A DNA stretch of 17,309 bases from an uncultured Succinatimonas sp. Lineage in GTDB: Bacteria > Pseudomonadota > Gammaproteobacteria > Enterobacterales > Succinivibrionaceae. This document shows positions 7,513-15,462 of this stretch, one piece after another. The stretch is taken from contig CAJKNC010000026.1 of NCBI GenBank assembly GCA_905201175.1, positions 1 through 17,309 on the forward strand. The letters run 5' to 3'. Position 1 is the first letter of the stretch. The number at the start of each line of letters is the position of its first letter. Both the position numbers and the translations under genes were made by a program. The notes beneath the pieces were generated by a model that was not told where the DNA came from, made no database searches, and saw only the letters and a program-made list of their open reading frames with translations.

Positions 7513-8730
7513 TTAATCAGCATTTTTGGAATTTTCTGCAAAATTTTCATTTCCTGGCAGAGTATGAGGGTGTTCGGCTGAGAATTTATGTTCACAGAAT
7601 CTTGCAAAGCAATACATGCAGATTAAACCTATAAAGGTAATAATACTGCCGAATAATGGGATAAAGTGCAGATTTAGGGCAAATATAAATACTAAGCCGC
7701 CAATAAAAGCTCCTAAAGCATTGCCAAGATTAAAGGCCGCTTGAATGCATGAGGCTCCTAAAAGCTGTCCTCCTGTAGAAACTCTTAAAATGAGCATTTG
7801 CAACGGGGCAGAGGTTGCAAAGAGCATGCCTCCTGAGAGACAGACTAAAGGAATAGCGCAGTATGGGATGCTGCCTAGCAGGCTGATGCAGATTAGGATT
7901 AAGGTAGACAAGACAATCCATATTGTAGACACTTTACCTGGGGAAAATCTGTCGCAAAGCTTTCCTGAGAATAAGTTAAATAAAACCATGCAAATTCCCA
8001 TTGCAAGCATGATAACTGATACTAAAGGCAGAGGGACATTAGAGAGTTTGGTTAAAAAAGGACTTAAATAGGAGAGCATGCAGAAGATGCCGCCGTTGCT
8101 AAACATAGTAGCTCCTAAAATCAGCCAGGGGGCTTTGTTTTTTAGAAATACAAATTGCCCTTTAAAGCCGGTATCAGCAATTTTGCCGGTATCCTTGACG
8201 AAAATAGCTACGGAAAGCAATACAATAGCTCCCCAGAAAGTAACCAGATAGAAAATGGAGCGCCAAGAGAGAGTATCGGCCATAGCTGTGCCTAAGGGAG
8301 CGCCAAATACATTAGCTACAGTCATGCCGGCACCCATAATAGCAATAGCCGAGGTACCTTTACCAGATGTTGCAAGGCGCGAGGCGATAATTGAACCTAC
8401 GCCAAAGTAGCAGCCGTGAGGTAAACCTGAGATAAAACGGTATACAAGCAGCATATTAAAATTATTAGCTAAAGCTGTTAAGGCATTACCAAGAATATGC
8501 ACGACAATTAAAAATAAAATAATATGCTTGAGCTTAAAACGTCTTACAAAAAGTAAAGAAAATGCTCCAAAAGCTACGCCTGAGGCGTAAAAAGAGATTA
8601 TGTGGCCTGCAGCATCTAAGCTTACAGAAAAATCTCTAGCAATGTAGGGTAAAAGTCCCATAGCTACAAATTCTGTAATACCTAAGCTTAAGGTGCCGAA
8701 GGCTAAGGCTATCAATCCTTTGAACAGCAT
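7513..8730 (-). CDS. araJ: AraJ-like major facilitator superfamily exporter
   Basis: This is an inner-membrane MFS protein of the drug:H+ antiporter-1 type, 405 residues, with about 12 hydrophobic segments over its full length. Stretches recall E. coli AraJ: LGITEFVAMG near the N-terminus, LKHIILFLIVV after helix 2, SGLPHGCYFGVG, MGAGMTVANVFGAPLGT, APWLILGATMF and SAPLQML. AraJ is arabinose-induced in E. coli, but its physiological substrate is unclear. No arabinose genes or AraC-type regulator lie nearby, so the symbol marks family similarity only. The ATG at 8730 has AGGA six bases upstream. The gene stands alone and converges with deaD. The C-terminal 25 residues are a polar tail rich in His, Glu and Asn. 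Confidence 0.82.
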   Translation of the reverse strand: MLFKGLIALAFGTLSLGITEFVAMGLLPYIARDFSVSLDAAGHIISFYASGVAFGAFSLLFVRRFKLKHIILFLIVVHILGNALTALANNFNMLLVYRFISGLPHGCYFGVGSIIASRLATSGKGTSAIAIMGAGMTVANVFGAPLGTAMADTLSWRSIFYLVTFWGAIVLLSVAIFVKDTGKIADTGFKGQFVFLKNKAPWLILGATMFSNGGIFCMLSYLSPFLTKLSNVPLPLVSVIMLAMGICMVLFNLFSGKLCDRFSPGKVSTIWIVLSTLILICISLLGSIPYCAIPLVCLSGGMLFATSAPLQMLILRVSTGGQLLGASCIQAAFNLGNALGAFIGGLVFIFALNLHFIPLFGSIITFIGLICMYCFARFCEHKFSAEHPHTLPGNENFAENSKNAD

Positions 8731-8894
8731 AGAAAGTCCTTTTTATAAATAGAATTTAATTAGGATTTTAATTACTGTATATGATAAATAAATACGATAA
8801 AATCACTAAAAATTTAATTTTTTTTTGAATATGCGCACTGACTATGAGCAGAAATATTATTAAAAAATATGGTGAATGGCGGAATTTGTTTATA

Positions 8895-8920
8895 AAAAAC
8901 TGCACATAAGTGCAGTTTTT
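8895..8920 (-). terminator. Terminator of the RsmB/NOP methyltransferase gene
   Basis: AAAAACTGCAC (8895-8905) and GTGCAGTTTTT (8910-8920) make a perfect 11-bp stem with a four-base loop, 12 bases past the methyltransferase stop. On the minus strand the stem ends in a run of T, giving a good intrinsic terminator. It also separates this gene from the promoter region of the araJ-like gene. Confidence 0.9.
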
Positions 8921-8932
8921 ATCAGTTATTTA

Positions 8933-10279
8933 TTAAGCAATACGCTGTAATTTAGCCATATAGAAGCCGTCAGTTCCTGAAGAAGGCATCAGATGCTTAT
9001 CTTCAATAAGCTTGAATTTATCTCCATGGCGAGATAAGAACAACTCAATCTGCTTTTCGTTTTCAGAAGGCAAGATCGAGCAGGTAGAATAGACTACAAT
9101 GCCGCCGATTTTTGCCATTTTAGAATAACGTTCCAGAATATCCTGCTGAGTCTTGCGGATTTCAGACAGACATTCGCGTCCATCGCGCCATTTGCTGTCA
9201 GGCATGCGGCGAATAACTCCTATTCCCGAGCAAGGAGCATCGATTAAGACCTTATCGGCACTTTCATAAAGACGTTTGATGACCTTAGTGCTGTCAATGA
9301 TGCGAGGCTCAATATTGAAAGCTCCAGCACGGCGAGCGCGATGCTTTAAGTCTTGAAGCTTCCAAAATTCAGTGTCAGTTGCAATAATGGTGCCGCGTCC
9401 TTCCATTAGAGCGGCCAGATGCAGCGTCTTGCCGCCTGATCCTGAGCAGGCATCAATTACGCGCTCACCAGCCTTAGGATCTAAGAATGCTCCAATTAAC
9501 TGCGAGCCTACATCCTGCTGTTCAAAAAAGCCGTTTTTAAAAGCCTGCGTTCTAAATAAAGCCGAGTTAGAGGTAACTTCTAGGGCAGTAGGGCAGCCAG
9601 CTACAGGTTTTGTAACCACTCGTTCTTCAGACAGGGCGTGCGCTAATTCGTCGCGAGTGCATTTTAATGTATTAGCACGAATAAAGCGCTTAGCTTCCTG
9701 CCCCAAAGCTTTGCGTTCAGCCGGCCAAGCGTCTTTTAATTCTGCAGATCCTAATTCTTCAAGCCAAATAGGACAGCCTTCAGCTAAAAGCGGATCTTGA
9801 CGGGCTTGCTCCAAACGCTTATTGATGCCGCGACGATCAAAGCCCTCTTCTCCGTCGAGTTCCGGCAGAGGCCAATCCTTAGCAGCGCAATACGAGAATA
9901 CTAAGCGGCCTATATGACGCTCAAAATCAGATGGGCGTTTTAAGTTTGATACGTAAGCGTAAAAAGACATATTACAGAACATGGCGTTAATCTGACGGAT
10001 TAAGAAACCTTGTTCTACAGGGGATAATTTTACTTTAGCAAACCAATAAGCATAGGCTTTATCTAAAGATTTATGTTTGGCGATGGCATCATTTAAAATT
10101 GATAAAACCAAACGCAGCTGAAATTCAGAAAAACCTTTACGGCGTATTTGGGTTTCATGCTGTTTGGGATCAGTAAAATGAGCTTCGAGGCGTTGTTTTG
10201 GATCACGCGTATAGGAGCGGGAACGATTTTGTTTAAAATTACGGTTGTGATTAGGCCGTGAAGGTTGCTTCTGATCCAT
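8933..10279 (-). CDS. RsmB/NOP-family RNA (cytosine-5) methyltransferase
   Basis: The protein probably methylates cytosine C5 in rRNA with S-adenosylmethionine. It has 448 residues. The SAM-binding motif I is DACSGSGGKT (276-285). Motif IV is DAPCSG with Cys350 and motif VI is STCS with Cys400, the cysteine pair used for release and catalysis in this family. The C-terminal catalytic domain begins near residue 195 and resembles RsmB, including GVIRRMPDSKW. The first 45 residues are basic and polar, and residues 50-130 are helical and may correspond to the NusB-like region of RsmB. RsmB targets 16S position 967 and RsmF position 1407; the sequence alone does not decide the target. The ATG at 10279 has GAGG five bases upstream. 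Confidence 0.85.
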   Translation of the reverse strand: MDQKQPSRPNHNRNFKQNRSRSYTRDPKQRLEAHFTDPKQHETQIRRKGFSEFQLRLVLSILNDAIAKHKSLDKAYAYWFAKVKLSPVEQGFLIRQINAMFCNMSFYAYVSNLKRPSDFERHIGRLVFSYCAAKDWPLPELDGEEGFDRRGINKRLEQARQDPLLAEGCPIWLEELGSAELKDAWPAERKALGQEAKRFIRANTLKCTRDELAHALSEERVVTKPVAGCPTALEVTSNSALFRTQAFKNGFFEQQDVGSQLIGAFLDPKAGERVIDACSGSGGKTLHLAALMEGRGTIIATDTEFWKLQDLKHRARRAGAFNIEPRIIDSTKVIKRLYESADKVLIDAPCSGIGVIRRMPDSKWRDGRECLSEIRKTQQDILERYSKMAKIGGIVVYSTCSILPSENEKQIELFLSRHGDKFKLIEDKHLMPSSGTDGFYMAKLQRIA

Positions 10280-10746
10280 ATATTCCTCTTATTATCGGGA
10301 TGACCGAAAGTTTTTAATTCAGTATTCAGCTTGTTTTATTGAAAAGCCTTTGCAATTTATCCATCTGTCAGTACCGTTTTGAATATTTATGACAATAACG
10401 GCTTACGACAAAGCTTGGATTTTAAAGTTAATTTTGTCTGTAAATAATTAGCAATTATGCTTATTATTTCTTTGATTTTCCTTCTATCTATCAGCGGCTC
10501 TCAATTAATTTGAATATGTTAAGGTAAAGAGCTTGCTTTAGATAAAGACGGTTGTGATCTTTTTAATCACTAAGAATTAAGAAATGGGATGTATTTTATC
10601 TCCTGTAAGCCAGCTAGCTGTAGCTAAATTTTGACTGCAAGTGTATATATTTATTCTCTATAGAGCAAGGCCTAAGTCTTTAGCATTTTTTAAGCTAAAT
10701 AACCAGAAAATTCAATAGACACCATATTGCTGCGGTTACCATTATC

Positions 10747-10774
10747 TTGACAGCAGGCTAAATTTATTCATATT
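10747..10774 (+). promoter_or_regulatory. Candidate sigma-70 promoter in the gene-free region
   Basis: TTGACA at 10747-10752 is a consensus -35. CATATT at 10769-10774, 16 bases downstream, matches the -10 consensus at four of six positions. No gene follows on the plus strand before the end of alaA, which reads the other way. Transcription from here would give a non-coding RNA or alaA antisense RNA. It may also be a chance match in AT-rich DNA. Confidence 0.3.
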
Positions 10775-10957
10775 CAAATGTTATATCTTAATTTTAGTAT
10801 AAGCTTTAATTTAAGCCGTGTGTAACAAGACAGTAATAAAGCTATTTATTAAATATTTGGCCTCAAGCAGATATCCCCTATATTTTTAGCTGATTGTTAA
10901 AATCATCATTTTCTTTATCTAACAATATGCTAAAGAATTTGCTGTAGTTCTTATAAA

Positions 10958-11010
10958 AATCTTAGGCTTTGATTTTGCTATTTATAATTTAAGCCTAAAG
11001 ATTATCTTTT
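10958..11010 (+). terminator. Candidate terminator-like inverted repeat
   Basis: AATCTTAGGCTT (10958-10969) pairs with AAGCCTAAAGATT (10991-11003) with one bulged A. The 21-base loop is AT-rich, and ATCTTTT follows on the plus strand. Together with the promoter candidate at 10747 it would bound a transcript of roughly 220-230 bases. The long loop and short T-run make it weaker than the other terminators in this window. Confidence 0.35.
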
Positions 11011-11038
11011 AATTGTTATTCATTATAAGCAATAAATC

Positions 11039-11138
11039 AAAAACTATGCCTTTTGCCAGAGTCCTGCATATTTGTTTTTAAGCCTTTGCTGAGTTAAATG
11101 CAATAAGCAAGACAGCTGCAGTTTTAGGCATAGTTTTT
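11039..11138. repeat. 13-bp perfect inverted repeat downstream of alaA
   Basis: AAAAACTATGCCT (11039-11051) is the exact reverse complement of AGGCATAGTTTTT (11126-11138), separated by 74 bases. On the minus strand the first arm starts five bases after the alaA stop and the second ends in TTTTT, so it can close a roughly 100-base structured alaA 3' end that terminates transcription. No flanking target duplication is visible, so a miniature transposon is less likely. The spacer has CTGCA and TGCAG words that could form inner stems. Confidence 0.55.
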
Positions 11139-11143
11139 CAGTT

Positions 11144-12355
11144 TTATTGTCTGTAAGTTTTCAGGAAATGCTCCAGGCGATCACAAGCGTCATTGATGAT
11201 ATCGACAGATGGAAGGAATACCATTCTAAAATGATTAGGCTCAGGCCAATTAAATCCGGTACCCTGAACAATCAGCATTTTCTCAGCACGTAACAGGTCT
11301 AAAGCAAATTTCTGATCATCTTTTATATTAAATTTTTTATCAAGCTTAGGGAACATGTATAGTGCACCGTAAGGTTTAACTACACTTATACCATCTATAG
11401 CAGATAGACGCTCGTACATGGCTTGCCTTTGAGTGTAAAGGCGTCCGCCAGGAATGATTAGCTCATTGATGCTTTGATATCCGCCTAAAGCAGTTTGAAT
11501 TGCATGCTGCAGCGGGACATTAGCGCATAAGCGCATAGCCATCATCATTTTGATGCCGTCAATAAAGCCCTTATTGCGTTTAGCCGGGCCTGTGATCATC
11601 ATCCAGCCTTGGCGGAAACCGCAGGCTCTGTATACCTTAGATAAGCCATTATATGTCACCACGGTAATATCGTCAGCTAAAGTACAAATGCTGCGGTGCG
11701 CTACATCATCATAGAGAATTTTATCGTAGATTTCATCGGCAAAGATTACAAGATTATTTTGGCGGGCAAATTCTACAATCTCCTGCAAAACTGGGGTCGG
11801 ATAAACGGCACCGGTAGGATTGTTAGGATTGATTAAAACAATGCCTATAGTACGAGGGGATAGTTTCTTTTTCATATCCTCTAGATCAGGGTACCAGTTA
11901 GCTTGTTCGTCACAAATATAATGAACAGCACGGCCGCCGGCTAAGTTGATAGCTGCTGTCCACAAAGGATAGTCAGGAGCAGGGACTAAAACCTCATCAC
12001 CATTATTTAATAAGGAATTCATGGTCATGGTGATAAGTTCAGAGACACCGTTGCCGATAAAGATATCATCGGCGTCAACGTTCTTTAAGCCTTTTTGCTG
12101 ATAATACTGGGCAATAGCTTTGCGGGCGGGGAAAATACCATTAGATTCACAATAGCCTTGAGAATTAGGCAAATTACGGATTACATCACGTACAACTTCC
12201 TCAGGTGCTTCAAAACCAAAGGGCGCAGTATTACCTATATTTAGCTTTAAAATGCGCTGCCCTTCTTCCTCCATACGCAAAGCTTCTTGATGAATTTTAC
12301 CGCGAATGTCATAACAGACATTGTCGAGCTTATGTGATTTTTGCAGTAATTTCAT
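11144..12355 (-). CDS. alaA: Alanine aminotransferase, glutamate-pyruvate type
   Basis: AlaA makes alanine from pyruvate and glutamate with pyridoxal phosphate, as a cytoplasmic class I/II aminotransferase. From the ATG at 12355 the product has 403 residues, and its start (MKLLQKSHKLDNVCYDIRG) lines up with the enterobacterial N-terminus without a gap. The longer frame would begin with a TTG at 12364 directly against its AGG, which is unlikely. The cofactor lysine is Lys240 in NGLSKVYR. Asn179 lies in NPNNPTG, Asp207 in FADEIY, and the substrate loop APDYPLW is at 126-132. ANVPLQHAIQTALGGYQS is a characteristic block. It lies 66 bases after dacB on the same strand and may be partly co-transcribed with it. 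Confidence 0.96.
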   Translation of the reverse strand: MKLLQKSHKLDNVCYDIRGKIHQEALRMEEEGQRILKLNIGNTAPFGFEAPEEVVRDVIRNLPNSQGYCESNGIFPARKAIAQYYQQKGLKNVDADDIFIGNGVSELITMTMNSLLNNGDEVLVPAPDYPLWTAAINLAGGRAVHYICDEQANWYPDLEDMKKKLSPRTIGIVLINPNNPTGAVYPTPVLQEIVEFARQNNLVIFADEIYDKILYDDVAHRSICTLADDITVVTYNGLSKVYRACGFRQGWMMITGPAKRNKGFIDGIKMMMAMRLCANVPLQHAIQTALGGYQSINELIIPGGRLYTQRQAMYERLSAIDGISVVKPYGALYMFPKLDKKFNIKDDQKFALDLLRAEKMLIVQGTGFNWPEPNHFRMVFLPSVDIINDACDRLEHFLKTYRQ

Positions 12356-12421
12356 AAATTGCAACCTGTTATCCTGCTATTTGTAGATGCTTTATTTTAG
12401 CACCTATAAATATAACTAATA

Positions 12422-13915
12422 TTATTTGAAGTCACGTCCCATAACTTTTTCATTATAGATTTGTTCTAAAACATAACGTTCATACCCTAAGTGCGGGGAA
12501 GCCATACGACGATATTTCACCATATCTCTGGTTTTTTGATCGTAGTTTAAAGCTCCTGTATATATAACAAAGCTTACACGCTTGCCAGATTTGGTGGTAA
12601 TAAAACCCATTAAATTAGAGACATTCTGCAAAGTACCTGTTTTAGCAGTTACATTCTTAGCTAAAGGCGGCTGAGAAGTAGATGCACGCCAGTGCATAGA
12701 ACCTGATACTCCTGCTACAGGCAGCAGTTCAATAAAATGAAGTTTATCATCGTTATGGTTAATATACTCTAAAATATTGAGCATGATATGCGGAGAGACG
12801 ATATTATGTGGCGATAATCCAGAACCATCGACAAAATAGGCGTGCTCTAAATCGATATTGGCATATTTTGCTAGGATTGAACGAATTGCTGCAGAGGTAC
12901 GCTGATATGTCGCCGGAAGCTTGTAATATTCATAAGCAATATTCTTAGCAATAGCATCGGCATAGAGGTTATTTGAACGATAAAGCATATATTTTAAGAG
13001 CTCTTTTAAAGGCTTTGATTCAATATAGCCGAATATTGCGTAGTCATTAATACTCTCATGACTTATCTTAATGCCGTCAATTTGAATTTTTTTTCGATTA
13101 AAGACTATATTTGTCCAATCTACGGCCCATTGTTCCGGATCTGATACAGCTAAGGATAGTGGCCAGGGCTTGTTTTGCTTTTGAACAGGCACACAGCCTG
13201 AAATGCGATAATGATTATTGCGATAGAGATTTGTTTCAAGCTCGCAGTTAATGCCGTATTTTTCAGGAGAGATGCCGTACGCTTCAGAATCAATAGAAAT
13301 AGGCACTCCTTGTGGGACAGCCGATGTGGATAATTTACCTATGCCATGAGGCTGCAGATTAGCAAATGCGCAATTACGATTTATGATTGCAGCTCCAGCA
13401 GGAGCGGTAAAGCAGACAGGCAAGTCATTCCAAGACCATCCTTGACCGCGGCTTAAACCGCCAAAACGGCTTAAATCTAAAATTACTGAACCGTTGATTT
13501 TTTTTACTCCGGCATTAGCTAAACTTTGAACTAATGTTGCATAATCTTTTGATTTAAAACTAGGGTCGCCTGTAAATTTTATCAGGATATTGCCATTTAA
13601 AACACCGCCCTCCCCTAAACGCAAGGAGCCGTCTTGATTTAAGCTCTGCGGAGGGACTTCTAAAAGAGTCTTTAAAGTATAGTCTTGACCTAAATATAAG
13701 ACAGCGGCTAAAGCGGTTACAACTTTTAGAGTTGATGCCGGCTGCATAAAAGTATCGATATTTTTACCGTATATTTGCTGGCTGTTTGGCAGAGTATAGG
13801 CAACGCCTATTTGGGTGCCTTCAAGGGGCGTACTTTTAGCCGGTATAGCATATGCTTGGGTATTTATGATTAAGATTAAGGCTGTTAAGGCAATTTTTAA
13901 GGTTTTTATTATCAT
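12422..13915 (-). CDS. dacB: D-alanyl-D-alanine carboxypeptidase/endopeptidase, penicillin-binding protein 4
   Basis: PBP4 trims peptidoglycan stem peptides and cleaves D-Ala cross-links in the periplasm. The product is 497 residues, slightly longer than the E. coli protein (477). Residues 1-23 form a signal peptide (IIKTLK, a hydrophobic core, then a cut after AYA). All three penicillin-binding motifs are present: SxxK as STLK with nucleophile Ser61 and Lys64, SxN as SNN (314-316), and KTG (425-427). The large insert between the first two motifs (about 75-295) is the mark of the S13/PBP4 family and separates it from PBP5-type enzymes. No good Shine-Dalgarno precedes the ATG at 13915, and no better start exists within the signal peptide. 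It is divergent from fabV and upstream of alaA. Confidence 0.95.
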   Translation of the reverse strand: MIIKTLKIALTALILIINTQAYAIPAKSTPLEGTQIGVAYTLPNSQQIYGKNIDTFMQPASTLKVVTALAAVLYLGQDYTLKTLLEVPPQSLNQDGSLRLGEGGVLNGNILIKFTGDPSFKSKDYATLVQSLANAGVKKINGSVILDLSRFGGLSRGQGWSWNDLPVCFTAPAGAAIINRNCAFANLQPHGIGKLSTSAVPQGVPISIDSEAYGISPEKYGINCELETNLYRNNHYRISGCVPVQKQNKPWPLSLAVSDPEQWAVDWTNIVFNRKKIQIDGIKISHESINDYAIFGYIESKPLKELLKYMLYRSNNLYADAIAKNIAYEYYKLPATYQRTSAAIRSILAKYANIDLEHAYFVDGSGLSPHNIVSPHIMLNILEYINHNDDKLHFIELLPVAGVSGSMHWRASTSQPPLAKNVTAKTGTLQNVSNLMGFITTKSGKRVSFVIYTGALNYDQKTRDMVKYRRMASPHLGYERYVLEQIYNEKVMGRDFK

Positions 13916-14114
13916 TTTTAAGGATTTTGCAATTATATAAGAAACAGGTGCAATTATACTTGTTTTTATCTAGCATAATGCTTTGTATTTTTAGAAAAAT
14001 TTTAAAAAGGATAATTTTTATATTTATAAGCTTAAGCTTTGTATGCTTATGCATTATGTATAGATCATCGGCATCATTTGAGATTGTGATAAAATTATTA
14101 GTAATATAGAAAGC

Positions 14115-14137
14115 AAAATTTCTATAACGGAAATTTT
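14115..14137 (+). promoter_or_regulatory. Inverted repeat in the fabV leader or promoter
   Basis: AAAATTTC (14115-14122) and GAAATTTT (14130-14137) are perfect reverse complements around TATAACG (14123-14129). TATAAC could itself be a -10, in which case the repeat is an operator over the promoter. Alternatively the promoter lies further up, near TTGTGA (14084-14089) and TATAGA (14105-14110, a 15-base spacer), and the repeat forms a hairpin in the leader. The Shine-Dalgarno GGAG follows at 14143-14146, seven bases before the fabV ATG. The remaining dacB-fabV gap (13916-14114) is AT-rich and shows nothing else convincing. Confidence 0.35.
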
Positions 14138-14153
14138 TTAGTGGAGTTTCTTT

Positions 14154-15353
14154 ATGATCATCGAACCTAAGGTACGCGGTTTTATCTGTGTCACCACTCA
14201 TCCTACAGGCTGTGACCTTAACGTCAAGCATCAAATTGAGTATGTAAAATCTCAGGGAAAAATTGAAAATGGGCCGAAAAAGGTTTTAGTAATTGGCGCT
14301 TCAACCGGTTACGGTTTAGCCTCTCGTATAAGTGCAGCCTTTGGTAGCGGCGCTGCCACATTAGGCGTTTTCTTTGAGAAGCCAGGAACAGAAAAACGTC
14401 CCGGTACTGCAGGTTGGTACAATACGGTAGCTTTTACTAAATACGCTTCTGCAGCAGGTCTTTATGCAAAGAATATCAATGCTGACGCTTTTTCAGATGA
14501 GTGCCGCCAGAAGACTATTGAGATTATTAAGGCTGATTTAGGCCAGGTTGATATGGTAGTTTATTCTTTAGCAGCCCCTGTTAGAAAGATGCCGAAGACA
14601 GGTGAAGTTGTGCGCTCATCTTTAAAGCCTATTGGTAAGGCTTATACTTCTACTGCTATTGATACTAATAAAAACGAAATTATCACAGCAACTTTAGAGC
14701 CTGCTACCGATGAAGAGGTTGCTAATACAGTCAAAGTAATGGGCGGACAGGATTGGGAGTTGTGGATTGAGGCTTTAAGCGCTGCCGGAGTCTTAGCTGA
14801 TGGCTGCAAGACTGTGGCATATAGCTATATCGGCACAGAAATCACCTGGCCGATTTACTGGCATGGAGCTTTAGGCAAGGCAAAGGAAGATCTGGATAGA
14901 GCTGCTATTGCAAATCGTAAGCGTTTAGCTCCTTTACATGGTGATGCTCGTGTAGCTGTATTGAAGTCGGTAGTAACTCAGGCATCGTCAGCAATCCCTG
15001 TAATGCCTTTATATATTTCTTTGTGCTTTAAGGTTATGCGTGAGCAGGGGATTTATGAGTCTGTAATTGCTCATATTTTCCGTATGTTTAGCGATGCTCT
15101 TTATGGCAAAAAAACTGAACTGGACGATCAAGGCCGTGTTCGTATGGATAGCTGGGAGCTGCGTGACAGCGTACAGAACAAATGCAAGGAGTTGTGGCCG
15201 CAGGTTACTACTGAAAATCTCTCAGAGATTAGCGATTATGCCGACTATAAATTACAGTTCCTGCAATTATTTGGCTTTAATGTTGAAGGCGTTGATTATA
15301 GCTTAGACGTAAATCCTGATGTTAAGATGGATAATTTAATTAGCTTAATTTAA
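14154..15353 (+). CDS. fabV: trans-2-enoyl-ACP/CoA reductase, FabV type
   Basis: FabV reduces the enoyl double bond in the last step of each fatty acid elongation cycle, using NADH in the cytoplasm. The product is 399 residues, typical for the family and much longer than FabI (about 260). The nucleotide-binding loop is GASTGYGLASRI (48-59), with Tyr53 in the position known in FabV. The catalytic Y-x8-K pair is Tyr235 and Lys244 in YWHGALGKAK, the FabV spacing and not the Y-x6-K of FabI. The N-terminal MIIEPKVRGFICVTTHPTGC is also characteristic. The start is set by GGAG seven bases upstream. The gene is monocistronic, with its own terminator. Family members are usually insensitive to triclosan, which is known and not shown here. 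Confidence 0.97.
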   Translation: MIIEPKVRGFICVTTHPTGCDLNVKHQIEYVKSQGKIENGPKKVLVIGASTGYGLASRISAAFGSGAATLGVFFEKPGTEKRPGTAGWYNTVAFTKYASAAGLYAKNINADAFSDECRQKTIEIIKADLGQVDMVVYSLAAPVRKMPKTGEVVRSSLKPIGKAYTSTAIDTNKNEIITATLEPATDEEVANTVKVMGGQDWELWIEALSAAGVLADGCKTVAYSYIGTEITWPIYWHGALGKAKEDLDRAAIANRKRLAPLHGDARVAVLKSVVTQASSAIPVMPLYISLCFKVMREQGIYESVIAHIFRMFSDALYGKKTELDDQGRVRMDSWELRDSVQNKCKELWPQVTTENLSEISDYADYKLQFLQLFGFNVEGVDYSLDVNPDVKMDNLISLI

Positions 15354-15370
15354 GTAATTATTTTTAAATT

Positions 15371-15398
15371 AAAGGCCTGTTTGTTAACAGGCCTTTTT
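15371..15398. terminator. fabV terminator
   Basis: AAAGGCCTGTT (15371-15381) and AACAGGCCTTT (15386-15396) form a perfect 11-bp GC-centred stem with a four-base loop. TTTTT follows at 15394-15398, 17 bases after the fabV stop. The opposite strand has a T-rich run past the stem, so it may also end folD transcripts, which converge from the right. Confidence 0.93.
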
Positions 15399-15462
15399 AG
15401 TTTAATGACTTATATTAAAATAAAATTTATAAATATTCAGCTGCAATAGATATATTCTAGAT

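Larger units (their letters stand above)
10280..11143. other. Gene-free region between alaA and the methyltransferase gene
   Basis: These 864 bases show no open frame with family similarity and have many stops on both strands. The right part next to 10280 should hold the minus-strand promoter of the methyltransferase gene, though no convincing -35/-10 pair was found. Inverted repeats include TTTAGC/GCTAAA (10679-10684, 10694-10699), the pair at 10958-11003 and the 13-bp repeat at 11039-11138. A CAGCTAGCTG palindrome occurs near 10612, and CTCTATAGAG at 10656-10665. No tRNA, tmRNA, RNase P or 4.5S-like sequence was recognised. The gap is long for this otherwise compact region. Confidence 0.7.

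Noticed and set aside
9372..9800. 142-residue frame opposite the RsmB/NOP methyltransferase gene
   Set aside because: It is antisense to a gene with complete catalytic motifs and has no recognisable feature of its own.
10280..11143. Possible eroded gene in the long gap
   Set aside because: Frames in the region are short and I could not join fragments to any protein I know. A translated search would be needed to claim a pseudogene.
12356..12364. TTG start three codons upstream of the alaA ATG
   Set aside because: AGG abuts the TTG with no spacing, while the ATG at 12355 aligns exactly with the family N-terminus.
13927..14109. Hydrophobic 60-residue plus-strand frame between dacB and fabV, with an AAGGA-like sequence before a TTG start
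   Set aside because: The hydrophobicity follows from T-rich DNA, the start is TTG only three bases from the supposed ribosome site, and it overlaps the dacB upstream region. No family is recognisable.
13836..14234. 132-residue minus-strand frame spanning dacB start and fabV start
   Set aside because: It overlaps two well-supported genes and its middle is Asn/Lys/Ile-rich, as expected from AT-rich intergenic DNA.
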